Shown here: one piece after another, positions 1 to 5,172 of the stretch
Position numbering within the stretch: the stretch's first letter is position 1
Layout: every line of letters starts with the position of its first letter
NCBI GenBank assembly: GCA_015655225.1
Contig: JAATFK010000390.1
Location: forward strand, 1-5,233
Source: Solirubrobacterales bacterium
Lineage (GTDB): Bacteria > Actinomycetota > Thermoleophilia > Solirubrobacterales > Solirubrobacteraceae
Length of the DNA stretch: 5,233 bases
Reading direction: 5' to 3'
Notes under the pieces: model-generated
What the model was told of the DNA's origin: nothing
Databases searched by the model: none
Seen by the model: the letters and a program-made list of their open reading frames with translations, nothing else
Translations under genes and position numbers: made by a program

Positions 1-424
1 CCGCCTCCACGACCGCCTCGGCCGTCGCCTCGTAGCCGAACGCGAGGTAGCAGGCGCCGATCACGGCCTCGATCACGGAGGCGAGCACCCGCTCGGTCCG
101 CACCAGCGCGCTCGCGTTCTGCCCGATCCCCTCGGGCGCCGCCGCGCGCAGCCGCTCGGGCACCCCGAGCCGCTCCGCGACCGCCATGCAGGAGCGGCCC
201 GAGACCGCCTGCGCGCGGATCTTCGTCAGCCGGCCGGCGCCGTAGCGGTCGGCCTCGAGCCGCGGGTAGAGATGCGTCGTGACCGCGAGCCCCAGCACGC
301 TGTCACCGAGGAACGCCAGCCGCTCGTAGGACTCCGAGCGGCGATCGGTCCAGGAGGAGTGCGTGAAGACCTGCCGGCCGAGGTCCTCCGGCAGACGGTC
401 GAGCAGATCGGCGAGGCGGCGCAG
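1..424 (-). CDS. rnc: Ribonuclease III, N-terminal catalytic part (partial, runs off the left edge)
   Basis: RNase III cleaves double-stranded RNA and matures the rRNA precursor. About 141 residues are visible, covering most of the RNase III domain; the dsRNA-binding domain would lie beyond the left edge. Visible motifs are THSSW (residues 21-25), ERLAFLGDSVL (34-44, the signature) and LASVIEAVIG (114-123, the second active-site motif). Two expected acidic residues are changed: Ala37 stands where most enzymes have Glu (ERLEFLGD) and Ser116 where they have Asp; Asp41 and Glu119 remain. The start is odd. The frame is the same as acpP and is closed upstream by the acpP TGA (428-430). No ATG, GTG or TTG occurs in frame before the signature, so I propose CTG at 422-424, three bases after that TGA. 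A sequencing error or an unusual initiation event could also explain this. Family identity is secure; the start is not. Confidence 0.85.
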   Translation of the reverse strand, partial: MRRLADLLDRLPEDLGRQVFTHSSWTDRRSESYERLAFLGDSVLGLAVTTHLYPRLEADRYGAGRLTKIRAQAVSGRSCMAVAERLGVPERLRAAAPEGIGQNASALVRTERVLASVIEAVIGACYLAFGYEATAEAVVEA

Positions 425-427
425 CGG

Positions 428-691
428 TCAGGGCCCCGACTCGCTGGCGGCGACCCCTTCGGCGAGGACGAAGTCGACCGCTTGGCCGACCGTGAGGATC
501 TTCGCCGCCTGCTCGTCCGAGATGCGGACGCCGTAGCTGTCCTCCAGCTCTTGGACGAGCGTGTAGAGGTCGAGCGAGTCGGCCTCGAGGTCCTCCCGGA
601 AGCGGGTGGACTCCTCGATCCGGTCGGGCGACACGGCCAGCTCGTCGACCAGGTGCGTCCGGATGAGAATGAGAACCTGCTCGCGGGTCAT
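428..691 (-). CDS. acpP: Acyl carrier protein
   Basis: This small acidic 87-residue protein carries growing fatty acyl chains on a phosphopantetheine arm during fatty acid synthesis in the cytoplasm. The attachment site is Ser39 in the EADSLDL motif (codon at 575-577), followed by the acidic helix II (LVQELEDSYGVRI) and the usual helix III to IV region (ISDEQAAKILTVGQAVDFV). Length is normal for the family (about 75-90). The ATG at 689-691 overlaps the plsX stop in an ATGA arrangement, so translation is probably coupled; no Shine-Dalgarno sequence is visible. Helix II differs from the common DSLDxVELVM pattern: the residues are Tyr43, Thr44 and Gln47 where Val, Glu and Met are usual, which may be a lineage feature affecting partner recognition. 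The product of plsX next door uses acyl-ACP as substrate. Confidence 0.93.
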   Translation of the reverse strand: MTREQVLILIRTHLVDELAVSPDRIEESTRFREDLEADSLDLYTLVQELEDSYGVRISDEQAAKILTVGQAVDFVLAEGVAASESGP

Positions 692-1716
692 GGAGCTTGC
701 ACGCTAGTCGGCGTGTCGGACGGCGACTGGCGCAGTGCGCCGGCGGCGTCGAGCGCCGTCAGCGTCCGCGTGACGACGTCCTCGCGGACGGCCCGCTCGG
801 CGACCTCGATCGCCCGGGCGAAGCCTCTGCGCGTGAAGCGTCCGTGGGCGACGACGCCGACGCGGCGCAGACCGAGCATGTACGCGCCGCCCTGCACCTC
901 GGGGTCGATGTTGTCGCGCAGGGCGCTCAGCGGGCGGCGCAGCAGCAGGCCGCCGACGCGGCCGCGCGGGCTCTGGCTCGCGACGTCTCTGATCGAGCGC
1001 ATCAGCTTGTTCGAGACGCCCTCCATCAGTTTCAGCGTGACGTTGCCGGTGAAGCCGTCCATCACGACGACGTCCGCGACGCCCTCGGTCACGCCGGTTC
1101 CCTCGACGTTGCCGACGAACGTGATCCCGACCGCCTCGGAGAGCCGCTGGTGGGCGGCGACGACGTCCGGCGTCCCCTTGCCCGCCTCCTCGCCGTTGCT
1201 AAGCAGGCCGACGCGGGGGTTCGTGACGCCCATCACGCTCTGCGCGAAGGCGGCGCCCATGTACGCGAACTGGACGAGATGCTCGGGGCGGACCTCGACG
1301 TTCGCGCCGACGTCGAGCAGCAGCACGGGCGCGCCCGGGACGGGCATCGGCAGCGCCAGCGCGGGCCGGTGGATGCCGCGCGCCCGCTTGATGTTGAAGA
1401 GGCCGGCGGCGAGCGCGGCGCCGGTCGAGCCGCCGGAGACGAGCGCGTCGGCGCGGCCGGCGGCGACCGCCTTGGCGGCCAGCACGATCGAGGCGTCCGG
1501 CGTCGAACGGACCGCGTTGGCGGGATCGGGCGCCTTCGCGATCGAGACCGGCGCGTCGATCACCTCGACGCCGTCGGGGACGTCACCGATCTCCTTCGCG
1601 GGACCGAAGAGGAGGACACGCGTGCCATTCGCGGCGGCGATCGCAGCACCGGCCGCGACCTCGGCAGGACCGAGATCGGCACCGTTCGCGTCCACGGCGA
1701 CCGTGATCGGCGACAC
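688..1716 (-). CDS. plsX: Phosphate acyltransferase PlsX
   Basis: PlsX converts acyl-ACP and phosphate into acyl-phosphate, the acyl donor for PlsY in the first step of phospholipid synthesis; it acts as a peripheral protein at the inner face of the membrane. At 342 residues it has the usual length. Recognisable family blocks in order are VAVDANGAD (residues 6-14, normally DxMGGD), ALVSGGSTGA (normally VSAGNTGA), DVGANVEVRPEHLVQFAYMG, GLLSNGEEAGKGT (normally NIGEExxKG), GNVEG, VVVMDGFTGNVTLK and GAYMLGLRR. The departures are conservative and read as clade variants, not decay. The start is GTG (1714-1716), 16 bases after rpmF, with no clear ribosome binding site; the first residues (MSPITVAVD) fit the family N-terminus directly. 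The stop overlaps the acpP start by four bases. The order rpmF-plsX-acpP-rnc is conserved in many bacteria. Confidence 0.95.
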   Translation of the reverse strand: MSPITVAVDANGADLGPAEVAAGAAIAAANGTRVLLFGPAKEIGDVPDGVEVIDAPVSIAKAPDPANAVRSTPDASIVLAAKAVAAGRADALVSGGSTGAALAAGLFNIKRARGIHRPALALPMPVPGAPVLLLDVGANVEVRPEHLVQFAYMGAAFAQSVMGVTNPRVGLLSNGEEAGKGTPDVVAAHQRLSEAVGITFVGNVEGTGVTEGVADVVVMDGFTGNVTLKLMEGVSNKLMRSIRDVASQSPRGRVGGLLLRRPLSALRDNIDPEVQGGAYMLGLRRVGVVAHGRFTRRGFARAIEVAERAVREDVVTRTLTALDAAGALRQSPSDTPTSVQAP

Positions 1717-1732
1717 GGCGGTGCGACGCGGG

Positions 1733-1924
1733 TTAGGCGTCTTCGCCGCTGCCCGTGACGATCACGTCACGCCCAGCGTACGTGCCACACGTCGGGCACA
1801 CGCGGTGCGGCAGCCGAGGGCTGTGGCACTGCGGGCACGCGTGGGTGCTCGGCGGCGTGATCTTGTGCTGCGAGCGGCGCTTGTTGGTGCGCGAGTGGGA
1901 TTGCTTCTGCTTCGGGACAGCCAT
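1733..1924 (-). CDS. rpmF: Large ribosomal subunit protein bL32 (zinc-binding form)
   Basis: This 63-residue basic protein is a component of the 50S subunit. The N-terminus MAVPKQKQSHSRTNKRRSQHK is the standard bL32 opening (about 20 basic and polar residues), and the middle carries two cysteine pairs, CPQC (Cys30, Cys33) and CPTC (Cys43, Cys46), that form a four-cysteine zinc site. It is therefore the C+ paralogue type, the form that in some bacteria is exchanged for a cysteine-free copy under zinc starvation. The ATG at 1922-1924 is the natural start because AVPK follows directly. It lies 49 bases after yceD, downstream of a short hairpin, and 16 bases before plsX. No Shine-Dalgarno sequence is visible upstream. 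Confidence 0.96.
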   Translation of the reverse strand: MAVPKQKQSHSRTNKRRSQHKITPPSTHACPQCHSPRLPHRVCPTCGTYAGRDVIVTGSGEDA

Positions 1925-1950
1925 TGGGTCGTGCAGGCTACCAGGCGCGA

Positions 1951-1968
1951 GGACGCGGGGGCGCGTCC
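1951..1968 (-). promoter_or_regulatory. Perfect 7-bp hairpin in the yceD-rpmF gap
   Basis: The arms GGACGCG and CGCGTCC match perfectly around a four-base loop; on the transcript the loop is CCCC and one more G-U pair can be added at the base. It sits between the yceD stop (1974) and the rpmF start (1924), ending 26 bases before the ATG. It is not followed by a U-tract, so it is not a canonical intrinsic terminator. It could be an RNA processing site, a stabiliser of the downstream message, or a partial attenuator. In 70% GC DNA a 7-bp stem can arise by chance, so the function is inference. Confidence 0.45.
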
Positions 1969-1973
1969 CTCCC

Positions 1974-2492
1974 CTACAGCTCCAGCTCGCGGAGCTTTGC
2001 CCAGCGCGGATCGGGCTCCGCCTCGTGCGCGTGGTCCGGCCCCGCCTCGTTGAGGTTCTCGCCGCAGGTCGGGCAGAGGCCGGCGCAGTCGGGACGGCAG
2101 AGGATCTTCGCGGGCAGCGCGAGCGCGAGCGCGTCGTTCGCCCAGGCGCCGACGTCGAGCACGCCCTCCAGCACGTACGGGGAGTCGAGCTCCTCGTCCT
2201 GCGCGCCGGGCTGCTCGACCTCGCGCGCGTCGACCGTCGCGTGGTGGCCGGCCGGCTCCAGGCAGCGGACGCACGGCCCCCGCAGCTCGGCCTCGAAGCG
2301 CAGCCGCAGCGAGTAGCCCTCGCCGGTCGTGCGCGTCACGTCGAGCCGGACCGGGACGAGCGGCGGCGCGACCTCGTAGTGCTCGCCGCCCAGCTCGAAG
2401 GGCGCGAGCGACACCTCCAGGTCGAGGTGGCGGGCCTCGCCGGAGGACATCCGCAGTAGGGTCAGATCGAGGGTGTCAGCGTGGTCGGTCAC
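1974..2492 (-). CDS. YceD/DUF177 family protein, cysteine-rich form
   Basis: This protein belongs to the DUF177 (YceD) family, almost always encoded directly upstream of rpmF; family members have been linked to 23S rRNA accumulation and ribosome assembly, but the exact role is not settled. The 172 residues show a beta-rich N-terminal half, a CVRCLEP knuckle (Cys74, Cys77), an acidic linker, and the signature CRPDCAGLCPTCGENLNE (Cys132, Cys136, Cys140, Cys143) seen in Gram-positive and actinobacterial members. The six cysteines suggest metal binding, which Escherichia coli YceD does not share in this form. I chose the GTG at 2490-2492 because the segment between it and an internal ATG (2448-2450), DTLDLTLLR, looks like the conserved family opening, and because a TANNNT element sits seven bases upstream of the GTG. 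The alternative ATG gives 158 residues. It starts 41 bases after the acyl-CoA synthetase gene and may be cotranscribed with it. Confidence 0.9.
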   Translation of the reverse strand: MTDHADTLDLTLLRMSSGEARHLDLEVSLAPFELGGEHYEVAPPLVPVRLDVTRTTGEGYSLRLRFEAELRGPCVRCLEPAGHHATVDAREVEQPGAQDEELDSPYVLEGVLDVGAWANDALALALPAKILCRPDCAGLCPTCGENLNEAGPDHAHEAEPDPRWAKLRELEL

Positions 2493-2505
2493 GCTGTCGA
2501 GAGTA
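2493..2505 (-). promoter_or_regulatory. Candidate -10 element placed for leaderless yceD transcription
   Basis: TACTCT (2505 down to 2500) matches the actinobacterial TANNNT -10 pattern and ends seven bases before the yceD GTG. That spacing would place the transcription start at or very near the start codon. No -35 match to TTGACA is visible, and no Shine-Dalgarno sequence exists upstream of the GTG, which fits leaderless initiation. A six-base degenerate match is weak evidence on its own. Confidence 0.35.
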
Positions 2506-2533
2506 GCGAGCCGGGCGGCGCTGGCCCCGTGCT

Positions 2534-4144
2534 CTAGCGAAGCTCCCGCTTCAAGATCTTTCCGGTCGCGTTGCGCGGCAGTTGCTCGACGAAGCTGATC
2601 TCGCGCGGCACCTTGTAGGCGGCCAGGTTCGCTCTCACGTAGCCCTTCAGGTCCTGCTCGCTCGCCTCCGCCCCGGGGTTGAGCGCGACGACCGCCTTGA
2701 GCCGCTGGCCCCACTCGTCGTCCTCGACCCCGACGACGGCGACCTCGCGGACGGCGGGGTGGCCGGCGAGCAGGTCCTCGACCTCGGAGGGGAAGAGGTT
2801 CTCGCCGCCGGAGATGATCATGTCGTCGTCGCGGCCGTCGACGAAGAGACGGCCGTCGGCGTCGAAGTGGCCGACGTCGCCGGAGGACATCAGGTCCCCG
2901 AGCAGCGCCTTGCTCCCGCCCCCGGTGTAGCCCTCGAACGGCAGCTCGTTGCCGACGAAGATCCGGCCGGTCGCGCCGGGGGGAACCTCGTGGTCGTCGT
3001 CGTCGAACAGCTTCACGATCGTCCCCCGCGGCGGGCGCCCGGCGGTGCCGGGGGCGGCGCGCAGGTCGGCCGGCGTGGCGATCGTCGCCCACGCGACCTC
3101 GGTCGAGCCGTAGAGGTTGTAGAGCTTGTCGCCGAAACGGTCCATCACGCGCTGGGCGAGCGGGCCCGGGAGCGCCGAGCCGCTGGCGGCGATCAGTCTC
3201 AGCGAGGAGAGGTCGTGGCGCTCGAACGCCTGGTCGGGCAGCTCGAGGATCCGCTGGAGCATCACCGGGACGACGATCAGCGCGTCGGCGTGGTGGCGCG
3301 CGATCGCCCGCAGCGTCCCCTCGGGATCGAAGCGGCGCCGCAGCACGAGCGTCGAGCAGAGCGGCACGCCGAGCGTGAAGTGCGCGAGGCCCCAGGTGTG
3401 GAAGAGCGGCGCCGCGATCACGGTCGTCCCGTACGCCTTCAGCGGGATCTTCGACAACAGCGAGGCCGCCGGGTCGAGCGAGTCGGGGCTGCTGCGGCGC
3501 GCGCCCTTCGGCGAGCCGGTCGTGCCGGAGGTGAGGATGATCACGCGGCCCGGCTCGGCGGGAACGGGGACGCCCTTCGGGTCGCCTTCCGCGATCAGGT
3601 CCTCGATGATCGGGTCGCCGGAGCCGCTCTCGCCGTCGCGCCAGGCGACGAACCGCTTGCGCTCGGGGGAGACGCCCTCCACGACGGCGGCGAACTCCTC
3701 GTCGTAGACGATCGCGGCGGCGTCCTCGCGCTCCACCACGGCGGTCAGCTGCGGCGCCGCGAAGGCGGTGTTGAGGTAGAGCACGTGGGCGCCGAGCTTG
3801 GCGCAGGCGACCGTCACGTCGATGAAGCCACGGTGGTTGCGGCACATGATCGCGACGCGGTCGCCGGGGTTGATCCCGTGGCGCTTCAGCGAGCTGGCGA
3901 GGGCGTTCGTGCGGCGGTGCTCCTCGGCGTAGGTGAGCGCGCCCAGCTCATCGATGATCGCGGTGCGGGCGGGAGCGCGGGCGGCACTGACGGCCATCGC
4001 CCCGGCCGAGGTCGTGCCCCAGCGGTGCAGCGCCATCAGCGCTCTCGCGGCGCGATCGGGTCGCATCGGGGCGAGAAAGCCGGAACCGAGCAGCGTTCTC
4101 GCGACATGCGCGCGCTGCAGGATCGAGTCGTTCACGACGGGCAC
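2534..4144 (-). CDS. FadD-type acyl-CoA synthetase (AMP-dependent synthetase/ligase family)
   Basis: The enzyme activates a carboxylic acid, probably a medium or long fatty acid, to acyl-AMP and then acyl-CoA. At 536 residues it has full family length. The adenylate-forming motifs are all present: phosphate-binding loop TSGTTGSPKG (205-214), the LFHTWGLAH helix (248-255), YGSTE (345-349), SGDVG with Asp423, the hinge-region Arg438 in DGRDDD, GGENLFPSEVE (446-456) and the C-terminal catalytic lysine Lys529 in NATGKILKREL. The sequence after the P-loop (GARRSSPDSLDPAASLL) resembles mycobacterial FadD2/FadD12-like enzymes by recollection; substrate is not determinable here. The start is GTG at 4142-4144, with a weak GGA 11 bases upstream; a second GTG at codon 4 is an alternative. 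It lies 71 bases after an unrecognised gene and 41 bases before yceD, the position where coaD is common in other bacteria. No residue is missing, so it should be active. Confidence 0.92.
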   Translation of the reverse strand: MPVVNDSILQRAHVARTLLGSGFLAPMRPDRAARALMALHRWGTTSAGAMAVSAARAPARTAIIDELGALTYAEEHRRTNALASSLKRHGINPGDRVAIMCRNHRGFIDVTVACAKLGAHVLYLNTAFAAPQLTAVVEREDAAAIVYDEEFAAVVEGVSPERKRFVAWRDGESGSGDPIIEDLIAEGDPKGVPVPAEPGRVIILTSGTTGSPKGARRSSPDSLDPAASLLSKIPLKAYGTTVIAAPLFHTWGLAHFTLGVPLCSTLVLRRRFDPEGTLRAIARHHADALIVVPVMLQRILELPDQAFERHDLSSLRLIAASGSALPGPLAQRVMDRFGDKLYNLYGSTEVAWATIATPADLRAAPGTAGRPPRGTIVKLFDDDDHEVPPGATGRIFVGNELPFEGYTGGGSKALLGDLMSSGDVGHFDADGRLFVDGRDDDMIISGGENLFPSEVEDLLAGHPAVREVAVVGVEDDEWGQRLKAVVALNPGAEASEQDLKGYVRANLAAYKVPREISFVEQLPRNATGKILKRELR

Positions 4145-4172
4145 GCGGCGTATCCAACCATGGACGACACGG

Positions 4173-4199
4173 TACGCGCCTCAGTCACGGTGACGCGTA
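4173..4199. promoter_or_regulatory. Nested inverted repeat upstream of the acyl-CoA synthetase gene
   Basis: Outer arms TACGCG (4173-4178) and CGCGTA (4194-4199) enclose an inner palindrome GTCAC-G-GTGAC (4184-4194) that shares one base with the right outer arm. The element lies in the 71-base gap between the gene ending at 4216 and the synthetase start at 4144, about 30-55 bases upstream of that start. Its size and position suit a dimeric repressor such as a TetR-family fatty-acid regulator, but it could also be a weak transcript hairpin. No regulator gene is present in the window to pair it with. Confidence 0.35.
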
Positions 4200-4215
4200 G
4201 CGGCTGTGGTCCGGC

Positions 4216-5160
4216 TCACGGCAGGTCGAGGCCGCGCGGCGCCTCGCCTCGCTCCACGAACGCGTGGATCTCGCCGGCGCGACGGGGGTTGAGGAAGACG
4301 TGGCGCTGGCCGACGCTCGGCTTCTCCTGCAGCAGCCCGGCGGCGAGCAGCCGCTCGCCGATCTCGACCGCGAGCGCCCGGTCGTGACCCGCGAAGCCAC
4401 GGGCGAGGTGGTCGATCTCGGTGTGATAGCCGCCCCACTTCCCCATCCCCATCAGGCGCTGGAGGATGCGGCGGGCGACGCGGCGGCTGGGGTCGGCGTC
4501 CTCGTGCGGGCGGACGACCTCCCGCGTCGGGTCGAGCACGGCGAGGACCGCCTCCTCGTGCTCGGCGATCGAGTCGGCGTCGGCCGGGTGGCCGCCGAGA
4601 CGGCCGACCGCCTCGGCTATCCGCAGCGGGTGCAACGCGCCGATCGGCTGCTTCAGGACGATCGGCTCCCCGAGCGCCGCGGCCGGCAGCGCGTACGCCT
4701 CGGCCCGCAGGCGGTCGACCTCGGCGACGCTCTCCCCGAACGCCTCGACCGCCAGCTCGACCGCGTCGAGCGCGTCGGCGGCGGGGACCGGGAACGCGAG
4801 CGTCAGCCAGCCCTCCCACGCGCCGGCGCGTAGGCCGAGATCCTCCGGCGCGCCGGCGTCCATCGCGACGGCGCCGTCGACGAGCGCACCGACGAGCGTC
4901 GCGACCAGATCCCAGCCGCGTCCGGTGACCGCGTTCGGGTCGGCCCGCAGCGCCGGGTCGACCGGCACCACCGCCAGCAGCTCGCCGCCGACGGCGGTGA
5001 TCGCCACCGACACCGGGTCGGGATAGCCGGCCCGGCTCTCCCCCAGCTGCTGCGCGCCGCGACTGAGGGCATCGAGCAGCTCGTCGCGGATCTGCGCGGC
5101 CCGTTCGCGCGGGGCGAGGATCCCGCCGGCATCGTCGAGGATGGCGGCGAGACGACTCAT
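4216..5160 (-). CDS. Unrecognised 314-residue protein with a winged-helix-like C-terminus
   Basis: I do not recognise the family. The N-terminal part (residues 1-160) is acidic, alanine-rich and predicted mixed alpha/beta, with conserved-looking stretches around YPDPVSVAITAVGGELLAVVPVDP (residues 46-69) and GAWEGWLTLAFPVP (113-126); no signal peptide or membrane segment is evident. A middle linker (161-225) contains LKQPIGALHPLRIAEAVGRLGGHP. The last 80 residues look like a winged helix: helix RRVARRILQRLMGMG, then HTEIDHLARGF, a recognition-type helix RALAVEIGERLLAAGLL and a possible wing QEKPSVGQRHVFLNP, so DNA or nucleoprotein binding is plausible. I chose the ATG at 5158-5160, which has a TANNNT element six bases upstream. 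An in-frame ATG at 5224-5226 would add 22 proline/alanine-rich residues and is less likely. The stop is 71 bases before the acyl-CoA synthetase, so it may share its transcript. Confidence 0.75.
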   Translation of the reverse strand: MSRLAAILDDAGGILAPRERAAQIRDELLDALSRGAQQLGESRAGYPDPVSVAITAVGGELLAVVPVDPALRADPNAVTGRGWDLVATLVGALVDGAVAMDAGAPEDLGLRAGAWEGWLTLAFPVPAADALDAVELAVEAFGESVAEVDRLRAEAYALPAAALGEPIVLKQPIGALHPLRIAEAVGRLGGHPADADSIAEHEEAVLAVLDPTREVVRPHEDADPSRRVARRILQRLMGMGKWGGYHTEIDHLARGFAGHDRALAVEIGERLLAAGLLQEKPSVGQRHVFLNPRRAGEIHAFVERGEAPRGLDLP

Positions 5161-5172
5161 CGTCGGAGGGTA
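5161..5172 (-). promoter_or_regulatory. Candidate -10 element placed for leaderless transcription of the unrecognised gene
   Basis: TACCCT (5172 down to 5167) matches TANNNT and is followed by six bases (CCGACG) and the ATG at 5160. This is the spacing expected when the message starts on the A of the start codon. The region just upstream of the ATG has no purine-rich ribosome binding site. The remaining bases to the right edge (5173-5233) hold nothing else I can support. Confidence 0.4.

Noticed and set aside
428..430. TGA between acpP and rnc read as selenocysteine
   Set aside because: No adjacent stem-loop resembling a bacterial SECIS was noticed, ACP normally ends here, and a selenocysteine at this point makes no functional sense.
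426..432. CTGA overlap giving an rnc start one frame away from the acpP frame
   Set aside because: The CTG in that overlap reads a frame without RNase III sequence; only the acpP frame gives THSSW and the signature motif.
1754..1771. Inverted repeat CGTGAC-GATCAC-GTCACG
   Set aside because: It lies inside the rpmF coding region, in conserved-length protein sequence; a 6-bp match with GC-rich arms is likely chance.
272..2053. 593-codon open frame on the plus strand
   Set aside because: It is antisense to rnc, acpP, plsX and rpmF, and its translation is low-complexity Arg/Ala/Ser/Thr-rich with no motif. Long antisense frames are expected at this GC content.
2493..3845. Upstream extension of the yceD reading frame into the synthetase gene
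   Set aside because: The frame is open for over 400 codons but the extension is Arg/Pro-rich shadow of the synthetase; YceD homology begins at the GTG at 2492.
2582..4387. 601-codon open frame on the plus strand
   Set aside because: It is antisense to the acyl-CoA synthetase, whose motifs are all intact; the plus-strand translation is a Val/Asp/Arg/Gly-rich shadow.
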